64,000 bases of DNA from Microvirga thermotolerans (GCF_009363855.1 NZ_CP045423.1:3688001-3752000), one strand, 5' to 3'; shown: positions 50,412 to 59,819, numbered from the stretch's first letter. Program-made: numbers and translations. Notes: a model not told the origin generated them from the letters alone.

Positions 50412-51161
50412 TCAGTCCAACGTTTTCAGGATGATGGCGTCGCCGTCCAGGTTCACCTGGACCGGTTGACCGTGGAACTTCGTCCCCAGGTCGTCCGCCG
50501 TCTTGTAGAGCCCGTCGATGGCGATGAGCTCGGCCTCGAACTTGCGGCAGAAGATGCGGGCGCGCCCGTTGCCGGTGCATCCTGCGATCGCCCGCCCGCG
50601 CAGCGCGCCGTAGATGTGAATGGAGCCGCCGGCCACCACCTCGGCCCCGGAGGCGACGGACCCGAGGATGGTCACGTCTCCTTCCGTGTGGAGGATCGAC
50701 TGTCCGGAACGGAGGGAGCCCTCGATCAGCAGGGTCGAGTTCGCCGCCGGCTGCGGGGCGGAGGCCACGGGAATCGGCATGGCGTCGAGGTCGGGCACCT
50801 CGATGTCGCCCGCCGCGCGGCCGCCGCTGACGGGGCCGGGCATGTCAGGGTCGAGCACCTGCGGCGCCGCGCCCTCGAGCCCGATGATGCGGATGTCGCG
50901 CATCTTCAGGGCGGCCAGAAGGAACTTGAGCTCGGACTTCGACGGCTTGAGCGCCGACACGTCGAGCAGGATCGCGCGGTCGGCGAAGAAGCCGGGCGAG
51001 TTCTTCATGACCGCGTCGAGGTCCTCGAGCCAGTCCCGCAGCGGCACGACCGGCGCGAGGACCAGGGCCAGGAAAGATCTGCCACGGAAGCGGAGAGAGG
51101 GACGGGGGCGAACGGCGATGGTCACGAAATCAGGTTCCTTATATGGCCCTGATTTCCTCAT
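50412..51161 (-). CDS. minC: Septum site-determining inhibitor MinC
   Basis: Inhibits FtsZ ring formation. The 249 aa have an N-terminal inhibitory domain (1-105, with FLALVLAPVVPLRDWLEDLDAVMKNSPGFFADRAILLDVS) and a C-terminal beta-helix MinD-binding domain (about 145-249, SLRSGQSILHTEGDVTILGSVASGAEVVAGGSIHIYGALRGRAIAG). The N-domain and C-domain are joined by a Pro-rich linker. First gene of the operon. Confidence 0.95.
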   Translation of the reverse strand: MRKSGPYKEPDFVTIAVRPRPSLRFRGRSFLALVLAPVVPLRDWLEDLDAVMKNSPGFFADRAILLDVSALKPSKSELKFLLAALKMRDIRIIGLEGAAPQVLDPDMPGPVSGGRAAGDIEVPDLDAMPIPVASAPQPAANSTLLIEGSLRSGQSILHTEGDVTILGSVASGAEVVAGGSIHIYGALRGRAIAGCTGNGRARIFCRKFEAELIAIDGLYKTADDLGTKFHGQPVQVNLDGDAIILKTLD

Positions 51162-51241
51162 TTCATGGTTAACAGCCGGTTAAGAAGTCGGGCCCACGAC
51201 GAGATTTCGCAGGAGATCCCCACCCGCGGCTCCGCATTTCG

Positions 51242-51727
51242 TCACCGCTGCGCCCGGCTCGTCTGCGCGGGCCTGGGCCGGCGCGGCGGCAGCACCGTCA
51301 CGGTGATCTTCTTCGAGACCAGGAGCGGCTTGAACGGCCTGTGGTCGGCGTCTCCCAGCACGAGCTGGAGGGTATGCCGCCCCGGCGGCAGATCGAGGCG
51401 GGTCTCGGTCTGGCCGGCGCCGAAATGGAGGTGCTGCCGGTCGGTGGGAAGAGGCTCGGCGGGGTCGATCTCCTCGTCCACATCCACCAGCAGGTGGTGA
51501 TGCCCCATGTTGGGGGTCGCGTCGCCCGCATGGGTCACACCCATGTTCCTGAGCCCGAAGCGCACGGGGAAACTGCCCCGGATGCGCTGCCCGTCGCGGG
51601 GATAGATGATGTAGAGGAAGGCGTCCGCCGGGGCCGTGCTCTCCGCGCGGACCGCCTCTCCCCAGGGCGGCAGGAGAACCGATGCGAGGACGGCGGCGGC
51701 GAAACGGGCCTTGAACGCGGCAGGCAT
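51242..51727 (-). CDS. DUF4399-domain secreted protein
   Basis: Small exported protein of unknown role. From ATG 51727 the 161 aa have a signal peptide (RFAAAVLASVLLPPWGEAVRA), then a DUF4399-like domain with FPVRFGLRNMGVTHAGDATPNMGHHHLLVDVDEEIDP and FGAGQTETRLDLPPGRHTLQLVLGDADH. The histidine-rich GHHHLLVD segment is the hallmark of the family. It follows the cyclase-FGE gene by 26 bases in the same direction. Confidence 0.86.
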   Translation of the reverse strand: MPAAFKARFAAAVLASVLLPPWGEAVRAESTAPADAFLYIIYPRDGQRIRGSFPVRFGLRNMGVTHAGDATPNMGHHHLLVDVDEEIDPAEPLPTDRQHLHFGAGQTETRLDLPPGRHTLQLVLGDADHRPFKPLLVSKKITVTVLPPRRPRPAQTSRAQR

Positions 51728-51753
51728 GTCCCTCTCCTCTCGAAGCGGCCGCG

Positions 51754-53373
51754 TCAGAGCGGCCGGGCGACGCGCAGTCCGTGGGCCGGGTAGCGGACCC
51801 CCGTGTCGTAGTGCATGCGGCTGGCGGAACGGGCGTAGCTGGCGTCGTTGCGCCAGGACCCGCCGCGCAGCACGTGCTCGCGGCAGTTGGGCTCCGCCCA
51901 GGCGGAACCGTCCGTGGGAGCGCCCTGATAGGTGGGATGCCAGCAATCGGCGACCCACTGGGCGACGCCGCCGCTGAGGTCGCTCACGCCGAAGGGGTTC
52001 TGCGCGAGGCTGCCGACTTTGAGGGGCTGGTGCGGATCGTAGGGATCGCCGCAGCCCTTGCAGTTGGCCATCCGCGGCGCCATCCGCTCGCCCCACCAGT
52101 AGCGGCCCGTGGAGCCCGCCCGCGCCGCGTATTCCCACTCCGCTTCGCTCGGCAGCCTGTAGGGAAGCCCCGTGGTCCGCGCGAGCCAGGTCACGTATTG
52201 CTGGGCGTCCAGCCAGCTCAGGTTCCGGGCCGGGTCCGTATCCTCGCCGCGCACCACGTCGGGACAGGCCTTCGCGGCGACGCAGCGGTTCCACTCGGCG
52301 ACGGTCACCGGATAGCGCCCCAGGGCGAAGGCCGCGACCTGGACCGTGTGGACCGGCTTCTCGGAAGGATCCTCGTCGCTGCCCATCCTGAAGCTTCCCG
52401 CCGGGATGCGGACCAGCTCGGGGCAGCCCTGGCAGTCCCGCAGGGCGCCGCCGGCATCGGCGGGTTTCGCGGGCGGCGGCGGAATGGCGGCGACGGTCGG
52501 CCCGCCCGCGGGCGCGGGAGGCGTCGGGACGATGGGGATCGGCAGCGTTCCGCTCGAGGGAGGCGGCACGGGCGGCATTCCGGGCAGGGTGTCGACGGCG
52601 GCGCGGGCCGCGGCGGGCTCCGGCTGGGCCGGCTCCGCCGGAGTCGGAGCCGGGACCGGGGCGGAGCTTCCGGCGGCGGGCCGCTCGGACACGGCCGTCC
52701 GGCGCGCTCCTATGGACAGTTCCGGCCGCATGACCGACCAGCCGACCCCGCCCAGGATGAGGAGCAGCGCGGCGCCCGCCGTCGCCCAGAACCAGTGCCG
52801 CTTCGCCGCCTTCGCCACCGCCGCCGGATCGGGCAGGACGCGGTAGATCCGCACGGGATCGGTGATGTTCTTCAGCTTCTCGTCGCCCAGCGACTGGTAT
52901 CCGCAGACGAGCTTGTTCTTGATCTGCTCGTAGACCCCGCCCGAGATGAAGACGCCGCCGGGATCGGCCAGGTTCTCGAGGCGGGCGGCGATGTTCACGC
53001 CCTCCCCGTAGATGTCGTCGGAATCGACGATCACGTCGCCGAGATTCACGCCGATGCGGTAGCGGATCCACTGCTCCGGCGGCAGGGACGTGTTGCGCGC
53101 GGCCATGGACTGCTGGATCACGATGGCGCAGCGCACCGCCTCGAGCGGGCTGTCGAACATGGCGAGGAAGCCGTCGCCGGTGGTCTTGATCAGGCGGCCG
53201 TAATGCTCCTGGATCGTCGGCTCGACGATCTCGCGGCGGTGCCGCTTGAGGCGGGCGAGGGTCCCCTCCTCGTCGGAGCCCATGAGGCGGCTGTAGCCGG
53301 AGATGTCCGCCGCGAGGATCGCGGCGAGGCGGCGCGGACTTCCCACCACATGCGACGTGCTCTCCCCGGACAT
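51754..53373 (-). CDS. Class III cyclase fused to FGE-sulfatase-like domain
   Basis: Fusion protein of 539 aa. Residues 1-190 are a class III cyclase domain (AADISGYSRLMGSDEEGTL, TTGDGFLAMFDSPLEAV, GEGVNIAARLENLADPGG); a membrane helix lies about 198-216 (ATAGAALLLILGGVGW); 220-310 is a Pro/Ala/Thr-rich linker; 315-539 is an FGE-sulfatase-type domain (VRIPAGSFRMGSDEDPSEKPVH, YRLPSEAEWEYAARAGS, RGGSWRNDASYARSASR). The C-terminal end lacks the usual catalytic cysteine, so it probably binds ligand or protein rather than making formylglycine. The domain outside the membrane could sense and drive the cyclase. Confidence 0.88.
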   Translation of the reverse strand: MSGESTSHVVGSPRRLAAILAADISGYSRLMGSDEEGTLARLKRHRREIVEPTIQEHYGRLIKTTGDGFLAMFDSPLEAVRCAIVIQQSMAARNTSLPPEQWIRYRIGVNLGDVIVDSDDIYGEGVNIAARLENLADPGGVFISGGVYEQIKNKLVCGYQSLGDEKLKNITDPVRIYRVLPDPAAVAKAAKRHWFWATAGAALLLILGGVGWSVMRPELSIGARRTAVSERPAAGSSAPVPAPTPAEPAQPEPAAARAAVDTLPGMPPVPPPSSGTLPIPIVPTPPAPAGGPTVAAIPPPPAKPADAGGALRDCQGCPELVRIPAGSFRMGSDEDPSEKPVHTVQVAAFALGRYPVTVAEWNRCVAAKACPDVVRGEDTDPARNLSWLDAQQYVTWLARTTGLPYRLPSEAEWEYAARAGSTGRYWWGERMAPRMANCKGCGDPYDPHQPLKVGSLAQNPFGVSDLSGGVAQWVADCWHPTYQGAPTDGSAWAEPNCREHVLRGGSWRNDASYARSASRMHYDTGVRYPAHGLRVARPL

Positions 53374-53440
53374 CGGCCGCTCCCGACGGGGTGATCGTGC
53401 GAAGGAGACTACACCCGAACGGAAGGCGCGCCAATCGCGA

Positions 53441-54388
53441 TCAGGCCCGGCCCGCCGCGCGGACGCGCTCCCTGTAGGCCGTGTAGAAACCGCTCAGGGC
53501 GATGATCGCCGCGCCGGCGACCGTCCAGGCGTCGGGCACGGAGCCGAAGACCAGATAGCCGAGGATCCCCGCCCACAGGAGCTGGACATAGGAGAACGGC
53601 GCGATCACGGAGGCATCCGCATGCCGGTAGGCGAGAATGACGATCCAGTGCCCGAGGGTCGAGAGAACGCCCATGGCGAGGCCGAAGCCGATCTCGGCCG
53701 GGCCCGGCATCACGAAGACGAAGGGGAGGATGAGGCTGAGCACGGCGATGCCGACGAGGGCCGAGTAGACCAGCGTGGTTTCGGCCGGGTCGCGCCCGCT
53801 CATCTTGCGCGTGACCACCGCCGCCATGGCCCAGCTCGAGGCGCCGAGGAGCGGCAGGACCGCCGCGGCCTCGAAGGCGCTCGTGCCCGGGCGGATCACC
53901 AGGAGCACGCCGGACAGGCCGACGAGGGCGGCGCTCCACCGCCGCCAGCCGACCGTCTCGCCGAGGAAGGGGATGGACAGGGCCATGATCAGGATCGGCG
54001 AGACGAAGTAGATCGCCGTCGCCTCGGCTACGGGCAGGTAGGGAAGGCTGGCGGTGAACAGCATGGCGGACCCCGCCATGCCGAAGCCGCGCAGGACCTG
54101 GAGACCGGGCCTGCGGGACCGGAAGACGGCGACGCCGCCGCCCCGCGCGAGATCCTTGGCGAGGGCGAAGGGGATCACCATGAGCCCGAACGTGACGTAG
54201 CGCAGCCACGTCACCTCCATGGCCGGGAGACGGCCGGCGAGTTCCTTCGTGACCACGTCGGAACAGGCGAAGAAGACGGTCGAGGCGACCATCAGGAGCG
54301 TGCCGCGGAGCTGGGATGCCGCCGCCCTGCCGGAGGCCGCCGCCGGGGCGGCGGACGCGGCGGGCCGGGCCGTCGAAGGAACTGTCAT
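53441..54388 (-). CDS. EamA/DMT-family transporter
   Basis: Ten-helix inner-membrane transporter of the drug/metabolite superfamily. The 315 aa show two EamA repeats: about 28-165 (ACSDVVTKELAGRLPAMEVTWLRYV) and about 175-305 (SSWAMAAVVTRKMSGRDPAETTLVY, PFSYVQLLWAGILGYLVFG). Substrate unknown; relatives export amino acids or purines. It diverges from the MFS gene at 54629. ATG 54388 is used; the N-terminal 20 residues are Ala/Pro-rich. Confidence 0.88.
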   Translation of the reverse strand: MTVPSTARPAASAAPAAASGRAAASQLRGTLLMVASTVFFACSDVVTKELAGRLPAMEVTWLRYVTFGLMVIPFALAKDLARGGGVAVFRSRRPGLQVLRGFGMAGSAMLFTASLPYLPVAEATAIYFVSPILIMALSIPFLGETVGWRRWSAALVGLSGVLLVIRPGTSAFEAAAVLPLLGASSWAMAAVVTRKMSGRDPAETTLVYSALVGIAVLSLILPFVFVMPGPAEIGFGLAMGVLSTLGHWIVILAYRHADASVIAPFSYVQLLWAGILGYLVFGSVPDAWTVAGAAIIALSGFYTAYRERVRAAGRA

Positions 54389-54628
54389 GATCGTCTCGGT
54401 ACGGGCGTCGTTCGGAAGGCGGTCGAAGGGACGGTCCGTCAAACGCCCCGCCATGGGCAACGGTTCGCGTGAAACGAGAAGCGCAAAGGCCGCAGCCTCT
54501 CCATGCGCGGGCGGCATGGATCGGCGGCGTCGATCGGCCCCGCCTTGCTTTATGAACGCAAGCGCGGGCACGGTCCGCATCGAGGATGTCTCTCGGGCGC
54601 GCCCGTGGACGGGCGCTGGAGCGGTGGA

Positions 54629-55858
54629 ATGCAGGAGCATGGCGGAGAAGGGCCCGTGCGGCTCGAGAGCGGAACGCCCGCCTTCAGGCGCCTGAACCTC
54701 GCCCTTTTCGCGGCGGGCTTCGCCACCTTCGCCATCCTCTACTGCGTGCAGCCGCTGCTGCCGGTCTTCTCCCAGGATTTCGGGGTGAGCGCCGCCGTCA
54801 GCAGCCTCTCCCTGTCCCTGACCACGGGCATGCTCGCCGTCGCCATGCTGGTCACCGGCTCCCTCTCGGAGATCTGGGGCCGCAAGCCCCTGATGGTGGC
54901 CTCCCTCTTCTCCTCGGCCCTGCTGACGGTCGTCTCCGCCGCCTCGCCGAGCTGGCACATGCTGCTCCTGACCCGCCTCGCCATCGGGGCCACGCTCAGC
55001 GGCCTGCCGGCCGTCGCCATGGCCTATGTGAGCGAGGAGGTCGACGCGAGGTCCATCGGCCTCGCCATGGGCCTGTTCATCGGCGGCAATGCCATCGGCG
55101 GTCTGGCGGGGCGCGTCGTCGCCGGCGCCCTGACCGACCTCGTCTCGTGGCGCTTCGCGATCGGCGTCATCGGCACGCTCGGCCTCGTCGCGGCGGTCGC
55201 GGCCTGGCGCAGCCTGCCGCCGTCCCGTCATTTCCGGCCCCAGCGCGCCGATCCGGCCGGGCTCCTGAGATCCTTCGCCGCCCATCTGCGCGATCCGGGG
55301 CTGCGGGCCCTCTTCGCGGAGGCCTTCCTGCTCATGGGCGCCTTCGTGACCTTCTACAATTACCTGGGCTATCGGCTGATGGCCCCGCCCTACCGCCTGA
55401 GCCACACGGCCATCGGAGCAATCTTCGTCGTCTATCTCGTGGGCACGTTCAGCTCCACCTTTGTCGGGCATCTCGCCGGACGGCTCGGGCGGCGCAGAAT
55501 CCTCTGGGCGACGATCCTGGTCATGCTGGCGGGGCTGGGCGTCGCGCTCACGGAGAGCCTGCCCCCGATCCTTGTGGGCGTCGTCGCCGTCACGTTCGGC
55601 TTCTTCGGCGCGCATTCCATCGCCAGCAGCTGGGTGGGACGCCGCGCGCGGGAGGCGAAGGCCCAGGCCTCCGCCCTCTACCTCTTCGCCTATTATCTGG
55701 GCTCCAGCGGCATCGGCACCCTGGGCGGAGTGTTCTGGACCGCACAGGGGTGGCCCGGCGTGACCGCCCTGGTGGCGACCCTGCTCCTCGCCGCCCTCGG
55801 ACTCGCGTTCCGGCTGATGGCGCTGCCCGAGGGACCCGATGACGAGGCGGGGACGTAA
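54629..55858 (+). CDS. MFS transporter, YnfM/CmlA-like
   Basis: Twelve-helix major facilitator. The 409 aa begin with a short cytoplasmic lead, then FAAGFATFAILYCVQPLLPVFSQDFGVS, the loop motif GSLSEIWGRKPLMVAS and a later GHLAGRLGRRRILW in the second half. This pattern is typical of drug or sugar exporters of the YnfM type. ATG 54629 is preferred over the open frame from 54503. Substrate cannot be predicted. Confidence 0.88.
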   Translation: MQEHGGEGPVRLESGTPAFRRLNLALFAAGFATFAILYCVQPLLPVFSQDFGVSAAVSSLSLSLTTGMLAVAMLVTGSLSEIWGRKPLMVASLFSSALLTVVSAASPSWHMLLLTRLAIGATLSGLPAVAMAYVSEEVDARSIGLAMGLFIGGNAIGGLAGRVVAGALTDLVSWRFAIGVIGTLGLVAAVAAWRSLPPSRHFRPQRADPAGLLRSFAAHLRDPGLRALFAEAFLLMGAFVTFYNYLGYRLMAPPYRLSHTAIGAIFVVYLVGTFSSTFVGHLAGRLGRRRILWATILVMLAGLGVALTESLPPILVGVVAVTFGFFGAHSIASSWVGRRAREAKAQASALYLFAYYLGSSGIGTLGGVFWTAQGWPGVTALVATLLLAALGLAFRLMALPEGPDDEAGT

Positions 55859-55989
55859 TTTACATAGTAAAAATGTTATTATAGAGTCTTTTTCACTATT
55901 GAATGTGAATTGCGGCAAATCCATTATATCCGGCGTGATTGGCGCCGGTCCCCTATCCCGGCGCGCCACTCCGCGATCAGGGAAACACC
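55859..55989. promoter_or_regulatory. AT-rich promoter region of the YeeE/YedE gene
   Basis: The 55860-55930 stretch is strikingly AT-rich (TTACATAGTAAAAATG, TTTTTCACTATTG) inside a very GC-rich neighbourhood, immediately upstream of the transporter gene. It may contain the promoter or a terminator for the MFS gene. Confidence 0.5.
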
Positions 55990-57228
55990 ATGTCAGGCTC
56001 CGCCGTCGCTTCCGCTTCCGTCCTCCCGGCCCGCAGGGGCTCCGGGATCAACCCCCAGGCGGCCCTTGCCGCCGGCGCCGGCATCGTCGCCGGCGCCGGG
56101 CTGATCGGGTCCGTCGTCCATCCGCGCCAGGCGCTCCTCTACGCCCTCGGTGCGGCGATGGGGCTCGTGCTCTACCACGCCGCCTTCGGCTTCACGTCCG
56201 CCTGGCGCGTCTTCATCTCCGACCGCCGCGGCGAGGGCCTGCGGGCGCAGATGGTGATGCTCGCCCTCGCCTCCATCCTGTTCTTCCCCGTCCTCGCCTC
56301 CGGCTCCCTGTTCGGGCAGCCGGTGAGCGGTCTCGTGTCCCCGGCCGGGGTCTCGGTGGTGTTCGGCGCGTTCATCTTCGGCATCGGGATGCAGCTCGGC
56401 GGCGGCTGCGCCTCGGGCACCCTCTACACGGTCGGCGGCGGCTCGACCCGCATGCTGATCACCCTGGCCGCGTTCGTCGCGGGCTCCACCGTCGGCGCCG
56501 CCCACCTGCACTGGTGGACCGCCCTCCCGAGCCTGCCCAGGATCTCCGTCGTCGCGCTCTGGGGACCCTGGACCGCGCTTTCCGTGCAGCTTGCGGTCTT
56601 CGCCGCCATCGCCGCCGTCACGGTGACGCTGGAGCGGCGCCGGCACGGCCGCCTCCTCGCGTCCGGGGAGCCGCCGCGCCGCGGGCTCGCCCGCTTCCTG
56701 CGCGGTCCCTGGCCCCTGGTGGCGGGAGCCGTGGCACTCGCGCTCCTGAACTTCGCGACCCTGGCCCTCGCCGGCCGGCCCTGGGGCATCACCTCGGCCT
56801 TCGCCCTGTGGGGCTCGAAGGTCGCCGCCGGCCTCGGCTTCGACGTGGCGAGCTGGCCCTACTGGTCCTCGCCGGCCCAGCAGGCGGCGCTGCAGGGGAG
56901 CATCCTCAGCGACGTCACCTCCGTGATGGACATCGGCATCGTGCTCGGCGCCCTTCTGGCCGCGGCGCTCGCGGGCCGCTTCGCCCCCGTCTGGCGGATT
57001 CCCCTGCGCTCCGCCGTGGCCGCGGTCGTCGGCGGGCTTCTCCTCGGCTATGGCGCGCGGCTCGCCTATGGCTGCAACATCGGGGCCTACTTCTCCGGCA
57101 TCGCCTCCGGCAGCCTCCACGGCTGGGTGTGGCTCGTCGCGGCCTTCGTCGGCAACGTGCTGGGGACCCGCCTGCGCCCCCTCTTCGGGCTCGAGGTGGA
57201 GCGGACCCCGGCGCTCACCGGCTGCTGA
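55990..57228 (+). CDS. YeeE/YedE-family membrane transporter
   Basis: Probable sulfur-compound uptake protein. Family members such as TsuA import thiosulfate through cysteines in the helix bundle. The 412 aa from ATG 55990 have about ten helices and two signature segments: FGIGMQLGGGCASGTLYTVGGG and YGARLAYGCNIGAYFSG, each with a Gly-Cys pair. Both repeats are in one chain, so it is a double-length member. The codon 17 positions upstream (55939) is not used because the N-terminus there is not membrane-like. Confidence 0.86.
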   Translation: MSGSAVASASVLPARRGSGINPQAALAAGAGIVAGAGLIGSVVHPRQALLYALGAAMGLVLYHAAFGFTSAWRVFISDRRGEGLRAQMVMLALASILFFPVLASGSLFGQPVSGLVSPAGVSVVFGAFIFGIGMQLGGGCASGTLYTVGGGSTRMLITLAAFVAGSTVGAAHLHWWTALPSLPRISVVALWGPWTALSVQLAVFAAIAAVTVTLERRRHGRLLASGEPPRRGLARFLRGPWPLVAGAVALALLNFATLALAGRPWGITSAFALWGSKVAAGLGFDVASWPYWSSPAQQAALQGSILSDVTSVMDIGIVLGALLAAALAGRFAPVWRIPLRSAVAAVVGGLLLGYGARLAYGCNIGAYFSGIASGSLHGWVWLVAAFVGNVLGTRLRPLFGLEVERTPALTGC

Positions 57229-57316
57229 CCGGAAGCGGCCCGGAGGGAACCTGAGCCGCACCCAACCGCTTTCCCCCTGCTTCCGGACGCCAAGGAACAG
57301 GGGGAGCGAGACGATC

Positions 57317-58063
57317 ATGGCGGTTGGCATGCCTTCACCGGGAGTCGCGAACCCACGTGCGACTCTCCTTGCGACTCTCTTGGCGGCGATCCTCACCGGA
57401 GCGCCGCATGCCCTGGCCCAGGCGAACCGTCCCTGGGTCGACCCGCCTGCGGACCTGAAGGCACCGTCCGGACCGCCGCCCCCCGCTCAGCCTCCCGGAC
57501 CGGCCCCGGAGGCGGCGCCCGCGCCGGGCGCGGCGCAGCCGGCCGCCCCACCCCCCGCCCCCGCGGAGATCGCCCGAGACCCCCAGCCCGAGCGGAAGGA
57601 ACCTGCCCCGGCGCAGGCCGCGAAGGCGGACCCGCGCGCGGAAGACGCGAAGAACCTGACGATCCGCTATCTCCGCTCCTGGTCGGCGGCGACCGAGGAC
57701 AGCCTCGACGCGACGGCGGCGTTCTATGCGCCCCGCGTCCTGTTCCATGGCCGGCTGGTGAATCTCCGCACGCTGATGCGGGAAAAGCGGCGCTTCGTCC
57801 GCCGTTGGCCGGAACGGCGCTACACCCCCCGCCAGGACACGATCCAGGTTGCCTGCGAGGGCGACGCCTGCGCCGTGCAGGCGCTCTTCGACTTCAGCGC
57901 CGCGCATCCCGGACGCGGGCGGCAGGCCCAGGGCACCGGCGCCCTGCAGCTGGCGGTCACCTTCGTCGACGGGCGGCCCGTCATCGCGACGGAGGCGAGC
58001 ATGGTGCTCGGCCTGGGCACCGACGGCGCGGCGACGGGCGCGGAGGAGTCCGACGATGACTGA
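57317..58063 (+). CDS. Secreted Pro/Ala-rich protein with SnoaL-like C-terminal domain
   Basis: Hypothetical exported protein. The 248 aa have a signal peptide (ATLLATLLAAILTGAPHALAQ), a Pro/Ala-rich linker (30-100) and a C-terminal domain with IRYLRSWSAATEDSLDATAAFYAPRVLFHG, which looks like the NTF2/SnoaL fold. ATG 57317 has GGGGAG 10 nt upstream. Its stop overlaps the start of the nuclease-like gene by 8 bases. Confidence 0.75.
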   Translation: MAVGMPSPGVANPRATLLATLLAAILTGAPHALAQANRPWVDPPADLKAPSGPPPPAQPPGPAPEAAPAPGAAQPAAPPPAPAEIARDPQPERKEPAPAQAAKADPRAEDAKNLTIRYLRSWSAATEDSLDATAAFYAPRVLFHGRLVNLRTLMREKRRFVRRWPERRYTPRQDTIQVACEGDACAVQALFDFSAAHPGRGRQAQGTGALQLAVTFVDGRPVIATEASMVLGLGTDGAATGAEESDDD

Positions 58064-59126
58064 GTCCCTCGCCACCGGCGGCCCCGCGGATGACGCCACC
58101 GAAATCCGCGAGCGGCTGCGCGCTGCGATCCGGCGGGAGATCGCCCGGCACGACCCGACCGACGACGCCCGCCAGCCCCTGGAGCTGATCGTCGAGAGCT
58201 CCCTCCGCTATTCGGAGAAGGACGGCGCTCTCTCCGTCACCGCCCTCGATGCCGCCGGCAATCCCCTCGCCGGCGGCGAGGGCGATGCGGGGGCCGAGGC
58301 GGCGATCGCGGCCGTCCTCGCCGAGTTGCGCCGGACGCGGCCGGCCCTGTTCAAGGCGGCAGCGGTTCCGGACGACACGTCCGGCCGGGACGGGCTCGCC
58401 GCCGACGGCCCCGCGCCGGAGCGGGACTGGCTCGACGTGGGTTCGCCCGACGCCCCTCCGGCGCAGGGCGCGGCTGCGCAGACGGCCGGGACCCGCCCTT
58501 GGCCCGCCTTCGGCGCCTGGTTCCACCGGCAGATGCCGCGATGGAGGACCGCCGCCTTCCACGGCGCGGAGCGGCTCGATGCCCTCCGCCGGCGCCTGCC
58601 CGAGACCCTGCGCGGCGCGGGCGGGACGGCTCGCGCCTTCCTGAACCGCCTGCCGCCCGGCGGCTTCGCGAACCGGCGGCTCGCCCTCGGCGCCGCCGCC
58701 GCCCTCGTCCTCGCCGCCATCGCGATCTACGGCATCGCCCGCACGGGCTCTCCGGCGGGCGAGCCGGGGCAGACGGGAAGCGTCGGCGAGGAAGCGGCCG
58801 CGAACCGCGCGTCCTTGCGCGGCGTGCCCGAAGTCATCGACACCTCGACCCTGTCCGTGAAGGGACAGGTTGTGCACCTCTACGGCGTGGAATGGGCGCC
58901 CGGCGGCGGCAAGCCGGAGGACCTCGCCCGCTACCTCGCCGGGCGCGAGGTCGCCTGCGAGCCGGTCGGCGGCACGAACGCCCACCGCTGCCGGGTGGAC
59001 GGGAAGGACCTGTCGACGGTCGTCCTCTACAATGGGGGCGGCAAGGCGACGCCGGAGGCGACGGAGGAGATGAAGGCCGCCGCCGAGCGGGCCCGGCAGG
59101 CGCGGATCGGCGTCTGGAGCCGCTGA
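58056..59126 (+). CDS. Membrane-anchored protein with degenerate staphylococcal-nuclease-like domain
   Basis: Hypothetical protein of 356 aa. Residues 1-210 are a cytoplasmic part with no clear family; about 210-230 form a membrane helix (RLALGAAAALVLAAIAIYGI); 260-356 resemble an SNase domain (VIDTSTLSVKGQVVHLYGVEWAPGGGKPEDLARYL, REVACEPVGGTNAHRCRVDGKDLSTVVLYNG, ARQARIGVWSR). The catalytic Arg/Asp/Glu set of thermonucleases is not obvious. It is coupled to the upstream gene (ATG 58056 inside its 3' end). A binding role is more likely than nuclease activity. Confidence 0.75.
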   Translation: MTESLATGGPADDATEIRERLRAAIRREIARHDPTDDARQPLELIVESSLRYSEKDGALSVTALDAAGNPLAGGEGDAGAEAAIAAVLAELRRTRPALFKAAAVPDDTSGRDGLAADGPAPERDWLDVGSPDAPPAQGAAAQTAGTRPWPAFGAWFHRQMPRWRTAAFHGAERLDALRRRLPETLRGAGGTARAFLNRLPPGGFANRRLALGAAAALVLAAIAIYGIARTGSPAGEPGQTGSVGEEAAANRASLRGVPEVIDTSTLSVKGQVVHLYGVEWAPGGGKPEDLARYLAGREVACEPVGGTNAHRCRVDGKDLSTVVLYNGGGKATPEATEEMKAAAERARQARIGVWSR

Positions 59127-59130
59127 GGCC

Positions 59131-59784
59131 TCAGGCCGGCATCCCCTCCTGGAGGAAGGGATTGGTCGCCCGCTCCCGGCCGATGGTGCTCATGGGGCCG
59201 TGCCCGCAGATGAAGGTCACGTCGTCCCCGAGGGGCAGGAGCTTGGTCCTGATGGACTGGAGGAGCATCGCCGCGCTTCCGCCCGGCAGGTCGGTGCGGC
59301 CGACCGACCCGTTGAACAGGACGTCCCCCACCAGGGCGAAGCGGTCTGCCCGGGAGAACAGGACGACGCTGCCCGGCGAGTGCCCCGGGCAGTGCAGCAC
59401 CTCGAAGGCCGTGCCGCCGACGGTGACCGTGTCGCCCTCGTTGAGCCAGCGGTCGGGCGTCACCGCGCGCACGCCGTCGAAGCCGTAGAAGCGCGCCTGC
59501 TCGGGCAGGTGCTCCAGGAGAGGGCGATCCCCCTCGTGCGGGCCCTCGACGGGCACGCCGAGCATGTCGCGCAGCTCTGCGGCGCCGCCGGCATGGTCGA
59601 TATGCCCGTGGGTCAGAACGATCTTCTCGACCGTCACGCCGCTCTCGTCGATGGCCCTGCGGATGCGCTCCAGATCGCCGCCGGGATCGACGACCGCGCC
59701 CGTCCTGGTGCTGTCGTTCCACAAAAGCGTGCAGTTCTGTTCGAACGGCGTGACCGGGATGATGGCGGCGCGCATCTCTGACAC
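59131..59784 (-). CDS. Metallo-beta-lactamase-fold hydrolase (glyoxalase II-like)
   Basis: Soluble Zn hydrolase. The 217 aa show VVDPGGDLERI, the metal motif LTHGHIDHAGG, HCPGHSPGSVVLF, LVGDVLFNGSVGRTDLPGG and the terminal GHGPMSTIGRER, as in YcbL/GloB-like proteins. GTG 59784 is favoured because GAGGA lies 7 nt upstream; ATG 59775 is next. Position beside the glutathione-dependent formaldehyde dehydrogenase could link it to thioester turnover; that is inference. Confidence 0.88.
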   Translation of the reverse strand: MSEMRAAIIPVTPFEQNCTLLWNDSTRTGAVVDPGGDLERIRRAIDESGVTVEKIVLTHGHIDHAGGAAELRDMLGVPVEGPHEGDRPLLEHLPEQARFYGFDGVRAVTPDRWLNEGDTVTVGGTAFEVLHCPGHSPGSVVLFSRADRFALVGDVLFNGSVGRTDLPGGSAAMLLQSIRTKLLPLGDDVTFICGHGPMSTIGRERATNPFLQEGMPA

Positions 59785-59819
59785 GGCGGGATCCTCGCAT
59801 GGCTGACAGGACACCACAT

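Noticed and set aside
58836..59126. Active thermonuclease
   Set aside because: The expected catalytic residues of SNase are not recognisable in the domain.
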